Both the position numbers and the translations under genes were made by a program. A DNA stretch of 64,000 bases. It comes from Actinomyces respiraculi. Its GTDB lineage: Bacteria > Actinomycetota > Actinomycetes > Actinomycetales > Actinomycetaceae. The notes beneath the pieces were generated by a model. The model saw nothing but the letters and a program-made list of their open reading frames with translations, had not been told where the DNA came from and made no database searches. The number at the start of each line of letters is the position of its first letter. Position 1 is the stretch's first letter. This document shows, piece by piece, positions 1 through 7,980 of this stretch. Location: assembly GCF_014595995.2 (NCBI RefSeq), contig NZ_CP063989.1:1984001-2048000 (forward strand), written 5' to 3'.

Positions 1-57
1 GCCAACACGTGGGTGTGTCCCGTAGAGTGGTGTCACCGCCGGTGGTTGCAGGCCTGC

Positions 58-830
58 CCGGAGCTGATGCGCCACCTGTTGCAGACGGTGATCAACGCCT
101 TGCCGAGCGCCTAGGCCGACGCGGTGCGCGGCACCGGCTACGGCCAGGCCAACCCTGATCGCAGGGCTCAGCGCAACGGCTACCGGCACCTGGACCTGGG
201 CACCCGGGTGGCACCATTGACGTGGCTGCTGCCAGGCTGCGCACCGGCTCGTACTTCCCCGGCTGGCTGCTCGAGCGCCGCAAACGGGCGCAGCCGGCGC
301 TGATCACGGTGGTTGCCGACGCCTACCTGGCCGGTCTCCACGGGGCGCGTGGACAAACTCGTACAGGCCCTGGACATCAGCTCGCTGTCGAAGTCGCAGG
401 TCTCGCGCATGGCATCCGGGCTCGACGAGCAAGTCGTCTCTCCTTCCGCAACCGGCCTTTGGGCGACGCCGGCCCGTTCACCTTCGCGGCGACCGACGCC
501 CTGACCATGAAGGTAGGTGAGAGCGGTCGCGTGGTCAGCGCGGTGGTCCTGACTGCTGCCGCGCCCACTGCGCGGCCAACCTGATGTCAGTGGTTCCCAA
601 GAGTCCGTGGCCCACCGTCAAGGCCACGGCTCCACCCGGTCCGCGACCAGCCCGACGCAGCAGCCGTCGAGGCCCAGTTCGACCGCCTCCTGGACTACGC
701 CCGCACAATCCTGCCTGAGGCCACCGCAACCTCGGCCTGGAGATCCTCGAGCAGTGCCAGGCCACCACCAGCAAGAACAATCAAGCGAGAATCTGCAGGA
801 AACGGTACCGTATGTCGGTCCTGTTGTGAC
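58..830 (+). pseudogene. Decayed IS256/Mutator-type transposase
   Basis: Reading across frames recovers the order of an IS256-family transposase: a segment resembling ELMRHLLQTVINAL, a GYGQ stretch, NGYRHLDLGTRV, RLRTGSYFPGWLLERRKR, then LSKSQVSRMASGLDEQV, RPLGDAGPFTF and DALTMKV. The frames are broken by a stop near 111 and by several frameshifts, and the sequence after about 600 keeps only scraps of the C-terminal half. No intact reading frame remains, so the gene is dead. It marks the left border of the accessory island that holds the lanthipeptide genes. The exact ends of the insertion and its inverted repeats could not be placed. Confidence 0.7.
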
Positions 831-1066
831 GTGGGGCCGAGGCCAACGAGTTTCGCGGCCTGTCGACAGGTCAGGCGGTGGGATCAAATGTGGTGCAACC
901 GAAGCCCGCGAGACAGCGCTCCAGGAGCGGCAGTGGCAGTTCCCCAGCGACAAGGGTCTCGCCGGAGCACGCTCAGCCGAGACGAACCCGCACGCGGCCT
1001 ATAGGACGCGGATGGCCACCTGCTGCTATTGGAGTAAGGTCCATGAACCACGTTTCTTCCTCTCCG

Positions 1067-2932
1067 TCACGGCTCGGCTGGATAGCCGGTTCGGGTCGTG
1101 TCGGGCGCTGCGTATGTAGTCGGGGCCGACCGCTTAACCGTTTCTGTGGGTTTGTTCAGTTCGTACGGTGCTCCGAGGACATCGAGCATCCAGGCATGAG
1201 CGAGCGTGTTCTCATCTTCTGTGGCTTCGGTTGAGTCTCCCGCGAGGTGACCGCCGGGGGTGATTCGTTGGATGACGTGTCCGGGGTGACGTGAGACCGA
1301 AGCGTTGCGATAATGCTGGCTGAAACGATGGATGGCGTCATTGTCTGCTCTCGCGTCGCGCTCCGCGGCGCGGATCCAGGCACGTGGCAGTGGGTGGCTC
1401 TGTGCGGGAAGCTCCTGGATACGTGCCATGGGTGAGAGCCGTTGTAGGAGATCCCGGATGCTGGGGTTGTGCCGGGGGTCGCCGTACTCAGCCCAGTCGG
1501 TCGATGCCAGATTCGATGCGGGGTTCGTCAGGGTTGCGAGTGGGTCAATGAAGGGATGTACGAGGTGCAGGCCTCGTAGCCACGTTGGTTGACGCAGGCA
1601 GGCGGCGGCTGCGGTCATTCCGCCTGCACTGGCGGCGGTCACGATGATGCGATCCGCAGTGATGGTGGGTAGGGCACGGAGTCGGGCCACGCAGGCGAGT
1701 AAATCGTCAACTGTACGGTATCGGTATTCGCCTATAGCTTGCCGGTGCCACTGCGGGCCGAGCTCTCCTCCGCCCCGAATGTGGCAATAGGCGATCGCCA
1801 CGCCGCGAGCCAGGAGGTCGTCAGTGAATGGATCGAAGGGGCCTTCGAGGCTGATGCCGTAGGCTCCATACACATGGACGACCAGGGGGTGCGTCTGTTC
1901 TCCTGGTGGGAGGAAGAGCGTGATTGGGATCATCGCGCCGTCTTCGCTTTCAGCATCCAGACACAGGGTGGAGGCACGCCCAGTAGGCTCGAGGGGGAGT
2001 TTCTTTCCCACTTTCGCTGTCACCATCTGGGGTTGATGTACGGGTGATGATGCGAGGAACATCAATTGCTCTGTGGCCGAGTCGAAGGCCGGGAGCATCG
2101 TGCCTGCGGGAGGTGCGGCCCATACTGCTTGCGGTCCGTGAACAGGCAGCCAGAAGGTTTGTCGCCCGTTGGCCCTTCCGGTGACAAGGAGTGCATCACC
2201 TGACGGTTGGAGGTGTTCGGCGGAGAACCCGGGCGGCGCCTCGGCCAAGACGTGATCTTGGCTCTCACCCCAGACGATCCTGTTCGGTCGATTGAGAACA
2301 ATTACTGTCTGCTTCCAGATGGCGACGTCCGCGTCGGAAACACGGTGTGTCAACGGGTGACGGGTCGGGATCGAGCCATCGTCGCCAGAAATGATCCAAT
2401 GCCGAGTGTCGCCTGAACCGCGAGAGGCAAGGATCGCCATATCGTCGGTGACGCTGCGAAGTTCGAGGCGGCGAGTGGAGTCCGGCTCGTCCGATAGGAC
2501 CATCGGCCGGGAGCTCCCCGGACGCCACCAGAGTAACTGGTTTGGTCTGAGGGAGTCGTCTCGGCGTATCCAGAGAATCCCACTTCCGAAGGCGCGCACA
2601 CGAGGTGAGACGGGGGCTTCGTCATGCACGAGCTCGACGCCGTTCGCGGCAGCGATGTAGATCCGCATGCGGAAGTGTTCGTCACCATCAATGTCACCGA
2701 TGACAGCAAACATGCTGCGATCTGCTGCTAGAACCAGAGATTCTCGGGGACGGAGCGTGACCGTCTCGACGATCCTGGCACCAGTGGGAGTCTGAAGCCG
2801 AACGGATTGGATGCGCTCGTGCGATATCGGCGGTGGTTCTTGCGCCTGAGGCCCGAGTGTTTTGACTGTGTGTAGGTGTTCGGCGAGATCACGGATGTGT
2901 GGCTCAATGACGCCGACGGCAGTCCGATCCAT
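1067..2932 (-). CDS. S9-family prolyl oligopeptidase-like protease, candidate leader peptidase (LanP)
   Basis: 621 residues with a beta-propeller-like N-terminal half and an alpha/beta-hydrolase C-terminal half, the architecture of S9A peptidases. The nucleophile is Ser435 in TAASAGGM; HIRGGGELGPQWH, WAEYGDPR and PGGHL (likely His562) are S9A signatures, and Asp526 in ERDAR is the probable acid. There is no signal peptide, so it should act in the cytoplasm. Its ATG overlaps the stop of the exporter permease by one base (TGATG), so it is translationally coupled to the lanthipeptide operon. In flavipeptin biosynthesis (Kribbella flavida) the S9 enzyme FlaP removes the leader, so the same role is inferred here. 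The precursor leader contains no proline, so the specificity may be closer to oligopeptidase B (cleavage after Arg/Lys). About 30 residues beyond the catalytic domain form a low-complexity tail. Confidence 0.85.
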   Translation of the reverse strand: MDRTAVGVIEPHIRDLAEHLHTVKTLGPQAQEPPPISHERIQSVRLQTPTGARIVETVTLRPRESLVLAADRSMFAVIGDIDGDEHFRMRIYIAAANGVELVHDEAPVSPRVRAFGSGILWIRRDDSLRPNQLLWWRPGSSRPMVLSDEPDSTRRLELRSVTDDMAILASRGSGDTRHWIISGDDGSIPTRHPLTHRVSDADVAIWKQTVIVLNRPNRIVWGESQDHVLAEAPPGFSAEHLQPSGDALLVTGRANGRQTFWLPVHGPQAVWAAPPAGTMLPAFDSATEQLMFLASSPVHQPQMVTAKVGKKLPLEPTGRASTLCLDAESEDGAMIPITLFLPPGEQTHPLVVHVYGAYGISLEGPFDPFTDDLLARGVAIAYCHIRGGGELGPQWHRQAIGEYRYRTVDDLLACVARLRALPTITADRIIVTAASAGGMTAAAACLRQPTWLRGLHLVHPFIDPLATLTNPASNLASTDWAEYGDPRHNPSIRDLLQRLSPMARIQELPAQSHPLPRAWIRAAERDARADNDAIHRFSQHYRNASVSRHPGHVIQRITPGGHLAGDSTEATEDENTLAHAWMLDVLGAPYELNKPTETVKRSAPTTYAAPDTTRTGYPAEP

Positions 2933-4335
2933 CAGGTCCCCTGCTCCCGCAACTGTGCGCCTGGTCCATCACGGAGGAGCCCGATCGTCGGGATGGACAA
3001 AATGATGAAGAGCAGGAGCCACGAGGCGAGCAATCCGAACAGCATGCTCGGCAACGGCCACACCACGACGGAGGCACCATCGAGAGCAGCCTCCGACACG
3101 AAGGCGCAGACCAGTCCGCCGGTGACCACGGGGACGACTGCCGTGACTGCGGCGGCTAGGGACATCGCGAAGCTTTCCGCTGCGATGAGGATACGAACCT
3201 GTCCTGCGTGCATGCCAACTGCCTGGATCAAAGCGATCTCGCGTCCGCGTCCACGGGCCGACAGTGCGACCACAGCCGCGCTCGTGGCGAGCATCGACAC
3301 AGCGACGACGGCAACAATCGTCCACACATCGGCCAGGTTTGTTGATGTTCCGGGTTGAAGGATCTGGGTCATCGCGGCCACCGAGTTCACAGCGCACAGC
3401 AGCAGACTGATCCCTCCGAGGCCAGCAGCCAGTGGGGCGATCGTCGTGGTACTGGCTTGTGCCCGTGCTGCCGCGGCACGAGTGCCCAGTGCCGGCACCA
3501 CCAATCCTGTGCTCGCGAAGAGCTTGTGAAGAAACCAGAAGATGAACCTGACGACCTCAGGGCATAGGAGGTAGATGGCGATCAAGGCACTGCCACCGGC
3601 GTTGACTGCGAGGTTAAACATCGGACCGGGGCCGGTGGACCCGAGCTGGGAGGCGAACTTCGAAGCCACGACAAGAGCGGCGGCAACTGCTAGGAAGAAG
3701 AACCCGGCGATGACCCGTAAGACTGTCGAGATTGTGCGTCGGTTCGACTGGTGGAACGTGCGCAGAGCGACTCTGGGTTGTATGCGAGATGCCTGCCAGG
3801 CAGGCATCAGCCCGCCGACCATCGCCGTGACGACACTGACGATAACGATCGCAACAGGAGCCCACGGAGCGATGGTGAATCCCGGTAGGTCAACGCTAGC
3901 AGACACTTCCGTATTGAACGCCGGTATCGCCCAGGGGGCCAGGAGTGTCGATACTAGGGCGCCGAGGATCGCACCGCAGAGACTCACGATGGCCAGGACA
4001 AGTATCGTGGAGAGGAATACTGCTCGTGGGGATGCCCCGAGCAGGAGCCAGAGCGCGTGGGAGTAGCGGGTGGCTTGGACACTCGCTCGGCCGACTACGG
4101 TCAGGGCTACCCAGGAGACGAGTGCAATCACCGTGTAGATGGTGACCGAGAGGATCTGGAACTCGGCGAGGGGCACGCTGGCGCTGGCGACGGCGTCACG
4201 AAACTGCGGCGTGGTTGTCCAGGCGAACTGATGGATGCAAAGGCCGATCATCGTCGCGATCACGGCGACAACCGCGATGGCGGGTGTCCATTGTCGCCAT
4301 TCGTCGGCGAACATTCTTATTACGTATACTTGCAT
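2932..4335 (-). CDS. FtsX-like ABC transporter permease, candidate lanthipeptide exporter/immunity subunit
   Basis: About 467 residues with many hydrophobic segments, a MacB/FtsX-like permease. The first membrane helix follows immediately after the start (WTPAIAVVAVIATMIGL), and PAWQASRI near residue 185 is typical of the cytoplasmic coupling segment after a helix in this family. The chosen start is the ATG at 4335, four bases after the ATPase stop, rather than an upstream in-frame start at 4404 that would overlap the ATPase gene. It pairs with the adjacent ATPase to form one exporter or self-resistance pump. Its stop overlaps the protease start. Substrate is inferred from context; FtsX-type pumps can also act in resistance to other peptides. 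Confidence 0.82.
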   Translation of the reverse strand: MQVYVIRMFADEWRQWTPAIAVVAVIATMIGLCIHQFAWTTTPQFRDAVASASVPLAEFQILSVTIYTVIALVSWVALTVVGRASVQATRYSHALWLLLGASPRAVFLSTILVLAIVSLCGAILGALVSTLLAPWAIPAFNTEVSASVDLPGFTIAPWAPVAIVIVSVVTAMVGGLMPAWQASRIQPRVALRTFHQSNRRTISTVLRVIAGFFFLAVAAALVVASKFASQLGSTGPGPMFNLAVNAGGSALIAIYLLCPEVVRFIFWFLHKLFASTGLVVPALGTRAAAARAQASTTTIAPLAAGLGGISLLLCAVNSVAAMTQILQPGTSTNLADVWTIVAVVAVSMLATSAAVVALSARGRGREIALIQAVGMHAGQVRILIAAESFAMSLAAAVTAVVPVVTGGLVCAFVSEAALDGASVVVWPLPSMLFGLLASWLLLFIILSIPTIGLLRDGPGAQLREQGT

Positions 4336-4339
4336 GTGT

Positions 4340-5062
4340 TCACGCCCTAAGACCAGACATGATGCCCAGCAGCTCCTGGCTGGTGGTGCGACCGAAGGTA
4401 TCAACGGTGCGTCCGTCGTGCATCACGATGACGGTATCGGCGAAGGCTGCAGCCTCCAGATCGTGGGTGACCATGACGATCATCTGCCCCTCGTCTGCCA
4501 TCCGCCTTAGTGTGTGAAGGACGATACCCGTGCTCTGGGAATCCAGCGCACCTGTCGGTTCGTCGGCGAAGACGATGCCCGGGCGTCGCGCCAGAGCACG
4601 ACACAAAGCGGTCCGTTGTTGCTCGCCGCCGGAGAGAGTCCGTGCTGGTGCACGGCGTCGATGACCGAGACCGAACGACTCGATGAGCTGGGTGACCGTG
4701 TCGCGGGGTACCTTCGCTCGATCGAGCTGGAAGGGAAGCGCGATGTTCTCCTCGACGGTGAGGAAAGGAACGAGGTTGTACTGCTGGAAGACGAATCCGA
4801 TCTCGGTTCGGAGCATGCTCGCGCGTCGGCTAGCCGATTGGCGGTAGATGTCCTGCCCGTTAATGGTGACCGTCCCCGACGTTGGTTCATCGAGACCGCT
4901 GAGGCACATGAGCAACGACGACTTTCCAGAGCCGGAGTGTCCCACCACTGCCGTCAGGCCGCCACCGTGCAGCTCAAGGTTGCATCCGTGCAGGATATCG
5001 GTCGTCATCGACCCTGATTTGACGGTCCGTCGGAGATCTGTGGCGCTGAGCATCGTGGTCAA
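4340..5062 (-). CDS. ABC transporter ATP-binding subunit, candidate lanthipeptide exporter/immunity ATPase
   Basis: 240 residues of the LolD/MacB-type ATPase family. Walker A is GHSGSGKSS, the Q-loop lies in FVFQQYNLVPFLTVEENI, the signature motif is LSGGEQQRTALCRAL, and Walker B is IVFADEPTGALD. The start shown is a TTG; an in-frame ATG three codons later (5053) is an equally good choice, preceded by an AAGAAAG purine tract. The gene lies downstream of the precursor gene and a strong 17-bp hairpin, and upstream of its permease partner. In class III lanthipeptide loci an ABC exporter at this position is usual. Confidence 0.88.
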   Translation of the reverse strand: MTTMLSATDLRRTVKSGSMTTDILHGCNLELHGGGLTAVVGHSGSGKSSLLMCLSGLDEPTSGTVTINGQDIYRQSASRRASMLRTEIGFVFQQYNLVPFLTVEENIALPFQLDRAKVPRDTVTQLIESFGLGHRRRAPARTLSGGEQQRTALCRALARRPGIVFADEPTGALDSQSTGIVLHTLRRMADEGQMIVMVTHDLEAAAFADTVIVMHDGRTVDTFGRTTSQELLGIMSGLRA

Positions 5063-5103
5063 GGCAACTTCTTTCTTGAAGGGAGGTAGACATGGTCACG
5101 GGC

Positions 5104-5149
5104 GGTGGCTGCGGTCCTGAGCGGGTACGCAATCAGGACTGCAGCCACC
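5104..5149 (-). terminator. Intercistronic hairpin after precursor gene
   Basis: A 17-bp stem (5104-5120 pairing with 5133-5149, one G-U pair) with a 12-base loop lies between the precursor stop and the ATPase start. There is no U-tract. The likely role is partial termination or 3'-end protection, giving more precursor mRNA than exporter mRNA, which is common in RiPP operons. This role is inference; the stem itself is read directly. Confidence 0.7.
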
Positions 5150-5163
5150 GGTTGTGAGGGGCC

Positions 5164-5298
5164 TCAGCAGTTGCCCCACGTGATCGAGCTGGGCCAGCCT
5201 GGGCACGGCGGGATCACGCTGAAGGTGCTTACGCGCGCGGCATCGTGCGCGTCGACCTCGCCTTCAATAGTCTGGAATTCAAGGATGCGGTTCATCAT
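5164..5298 (-). CDS. Class III lanthipeptide precursor peptide
   Basis: A 44-codon gene (43 if the second of two adjacent ATGs is used) preceded by AAAGGAGGTGA, a near-perfect Shine-Dalgarno. Residues 5-9 are ILEFQ, matching the ILxLQ-type leader motif recognised by class III synthetases, followed by the acidic stretch EGEVDAHD. The C-terminal half carries two modules: S24-x2-S27-x4-C32 (STFSVIPPC) and S37-x2-T40-x3-C44 (SSITWGNC). The first fits the Ser-x2-Ser-x(2-5)-Cys rule for labionin or stacked lanthionine; the second has Thr in the middle position. Cys is the last residue and no LanD-type decarboxylase gene is nearby. It sits 32 bases after lanKC, in the same orientation. The likely leader/core border is after R22 or A21, leaving a core of about 22 residues rich in Pro and Trp. 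Confidence 0.9.
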   Translation of the reverse strand: MMNRILEFQTIEGEVDAHDAARVSTFSVIPPCPGWPSSITWGNC

Positions 5299-5330
5299 TC
5301 ACCTCCTTTCACCGCAGATGTCACCCGTTC

Positions 5331-7826
5331 TTAGATTCCGAACGGGAGGCTTGGGGTGTCGTCGAGGATCTCGTTCAGGGCAGCGAGCACGCCGCTAGCT
5401 CCAGTGAGATAGTCTGACGACAGGCGAAGATTTTGGTTACCTCGGAAGAACACGCCCGTGTCATCTGCAACGGCGTGGAGGCGCAAGGACTGCAGATGTG
5501 AGGTGATGACCTCGTCGAGTACAGGGCTCGGTCGACGCCGCACTCGCCGGTTGAGGTAAATCAGGAAACCTGCGAGTCCGTGGGCCAGTGATGCCTGGCC
5601 GCACTGGTGGTACGTGGCCGCCGCGTCGATCTCTGCCAAGGGCTCGGAAAACACTTGTGAGTCCGTGACGCGCTGCAGTTCGAGTATCGCCAGTCCGACA
5701 CCAAGGGAGCCGACGCCGAGATACGGCAGGGTTCGCCAGCCCTCGTCGAATTCCAAGGTGGCGTTCTTCGTCGTCGTACATCGCACGAGATCCGCCTCGA
5801 TTGCTCGCATGGCAAGGGAGACATATCGGCCTTCCCCTGTCTGCTCATGGAGTCTGGCGAAGAAGATCGCGGCGGCACACCAGCCGTTGAGCAGGCCCAC
5901 GGTCTCTCCCTGGACACCTTTGTCGAGGAGCCTCTCCAGGTGATGTGCCGCCATGAGCGGATCATCACCTGATTCAAGGTGATACAGGCCAACGCCAGCC
6001 CAGCCTGACCAGAGAGTCGGATTGATCGGCTCCCGACCGGATGTCGACTCCAGGGCGGTCAGTGTTTGACGGAGACCAGCATCGCGGGCGGCATAGGCCA
6101 AGCCTTCCCGGCCCCGCAGGCCTCGTGAGTGAATATCACCAACACGGGCGGCCAGCCACGCATCTGCGGCATGGTGGTCGACCCCGGCCGGTGAGCGGCG
6201 CAGTTGGTCGATGATGCCTGCGCCACCGTACGGGTACCCTGCTTGATGCTCTGCCCCGTCGGAAGCGAACAGGGCGATGTCTCCGGGTGCGAGCGGGCCC
6301 TCATCGCCCCAGTCCATCAGTCTCAGGAGACCGCGTGTGATCTCTTCGCGCAGCCTGGCATCGGAGAGGGCTTCGATTCCGCAGACGCGGTCATTGATCT
6401 CATCCCTCCGCGAAGCAGGCAACACATCGACCGTAACGTTGCGGATTGAGGTACGTACCGACTCGGGTACGGAAAGCGAGTGGGTGCCGGTGTTGAGTAA
6501 CTGCTCGATCTTCCACGCATTGCCTTGATCGGCAATCGTGGCTTGGGGATAGATCAGGTCTAGCTCCATCATTCCCATCGACCATCGATCGGCTGCAGTG
6601 CCGGTCAGTCCAAAGAAGGGTTCATAGCCCGGAGCGCCCTGCTGGCAGCGCCAGTCGGGGTCCATGCGGTGTGCGAACTCAAAATCAATGAAACAGGGGG
6701 AGGTCCCGTCTCGCATGATGACGTTCTTGGGATGAATGTCACCAAGGAGCCATCCCGCATCATGTACGGCGGCCAAAGCCTCGTCCAGACGTTCGACAGT
6801 CGAGGAGAGCCAGGCCACGTAGGTATCGTCGTGGAGATCCCAGGGAGCCGGGCGCAGCACCGGGGTTCGCGTCATCCATTCGCGCTTAAGATCCTGACCG
6901 TGAACATGCTCCATGACGAGGAATCGGTGTTCCCAGGCCGTAAACGCCCCGTAGTAGGCCGGAACGCAGTCGAAACCTTCCAGCGCTTGCAGCACATCGG
7001 CTTCATGGCTGAGCCTGGTTACTGCATCGGTTCCGTCAACATCCAAGCCCGCATGGGGGCGTGCTTCCTTTAGCACGACGGGTGTGCCCGTTGGCACATA
7101 CTCATCGGTCGTGGCTTCGGCGAGGTACACACCGCCGCCATTGGAGAAGTGAAGCGCGGAGCGCATCGTGAAGGGGAAATCGACGTCCTCGTCATCAATG
7201 GCAGCGGCCACCCTTTCCGGCAGTGTCGCCCAGTCCGGAGGCGTATACGTGGGCCGACGAGGGTCCTCGACTTCGTTGCCCTCAGGGTCGATCAACGTTG
7301 AGACGAAGGGTGCCTCGTCGGACGGTGGGACGAAGGCACCGTATCGGAAATAGACAGGCCCTGATCTCCATCGCTTGTCCGAGAGGATATACGGTCCTTC
7401 ATTTCCAGCGAGGAGACCGTCAAGCTCATCAAGAGTCGAAGCGAACTCCTCGTCCGAGCCGGGGTAGACGGTTATGAACTTTCCGGCCGCAGACCGATCC
7501 GCATACTTACCGTTCTGGTTCAGTAGGTCACGGGCGGAAGCTAGATGCTTGAACGCCAAACCGGCACGGAAACAAAACTGCGCTGTGGCCGAAAGTGCGG
7601 TCGCCGCGTTCTCAGGCGTCGCCGAGACGTGAATCTTCCATCCCTGCCGAGGGAATGACCATTCGCTAGGAATCCAGTTGATCCATGGGTGCGTGGTCTT
7701 CGAAATCCACCCGGTACCCGCATGAGTGGAAACATCGAAGACGAGACCCGTCTTATCAACAACCGCAGGAGCGTAGAATGGGTTTCCCGGCTGACAGTAT
7801 CGCAAGTACTGAAGGTCAAGCGGCAT
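5331..7826 (-). CDS. Class III lanthipeptide synthetase (LanKC type)
   Basis: 831 residues from the ATG at 7826, preceded by GGGGAG; an in-frame GTG at 7874 lacks a ribosome site, and homologues begin near MPLDLQYLRYCQPGNPFY. The N-terminal lyase domain (about residues 1-200) includes KIHVSATPENA, AFKHLASARDLL, NGKYADR and GKFITVYPG, all typical of the family. The central Ser/Thr kinase domain has the ATP-binding Lys in VVLKEA (about 253), the catalytic loop GDIHPKNV (about 363) and the metal-binding IDFEFA (about 381). The C-terminal cyclase-like domain has GLLNGWCAAA and SLAHGLAGF but lacks the zinc-ligand set of class I/II cyclases, as expected for class III. It phosphorylates Ser/Thr of the precursor, eliminates to dehydro-residues and closes (methyl)lanthionine or labionin rings. 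It is the first gene of the operon. Confidence 0.93.
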   Translation of the reverse strand: MPLDLQYLRYCQPGNPFYAPAVVDKTGLVFDVSTHAGTGWISKTTHPWINWIPSEWSFPRQGWKIHVSATPENAATALSATAQFCFRAGLAFKHLASARDLLNQNGKYADRSAAGKFITVYPGSDEEFASTLDELDGLLAGNEGPYILSDKRWRSGPVYFRYGAFVPPSDEAPFVSTLIDPEGNEVEDPRRPTYTPPDWATLPERVAAAIDDEDVDFPFTMRSALHFSNGGGVYLAEATTDEYVPTGTPVVLKEARPHAGLDVDGTDAVTRLSHEADVLQALEGFDCVPAYYGAFTAWEHRFLVMEHVHGQDLKREWMTRTPVLRPAPWDLHDDTYVAWLSSTVERLDEALAAVHDAGWLLGDIHPKNVIMRDGTSPCFIDFEFAHRMDPDWRCQQGAPGYEPFFGLTGTAADRWSMGMMELDLIYPQATIADQGNAWKIEQLLNTGTHSLSVPESVRTSIRNVTVDVLPASRRDEINDRVCGIEALSDARLREEITRGLLRLMDWGDEGPLAPGDIALFASDGAEHQAGYPYGGAGIIDQLRRSPAGVDHHAADAWLAARVGDIHSRGLRGREGLAYAARDAGLRQTLTALESTSGREPINPTLWSGWAGVGLYHLESGDDPLMAAHHLERLLDKGVQGETVGLLNGWCAAAIFFARLHEQTGEGRYVSLAMRAIEADLVRCTTTKNATLEFDEGWRTLPYLGVGSLGVGLAILELQRVTDSQVFSEPLAEIDAAATYHQCGQASLAHGLAGFLIYLNRRVRRRPSPVLDEVITSHLQSLRLHAVADDTGVFFRGNQNLRLSSDYLTGASGVLAALNEILDDTPSLPFGI

Positions 7827-7844
7827 CCTTGCTCCCCACTTTAT

Positions 7845-7876
7845 CGGATTATCGGACTTGAGTGGTTGGGACACTC
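7845..7876 (-). promoter_or_regulatory. Candidate activator-dependent promoter of the lanthipeptide operon
   Basis: On the minus strand a GATAAT hexamer (7848-7853) lies 21 bases upstream of the lanKC ATG. At the -35 position there is no TTGACA-like box. Instead an inverted repeat GAGTG-N7-CACTC spans 7860-7876. A weak -35 plus a palindrome is what an activator such as the neighbouring NarL-type regulator would bind. This is inference from position only. Confidence 0.35.
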
Positions 7877-7980
7877 GATTCTATGCCCGGGTGTGAGGCC
7901 AGCACCTCTACCCACAGTCACGACATAGAGATGACCACGGTCATGGGTGCTCGGCGCTCAGCGAGGGTAGGCTTGATCGT

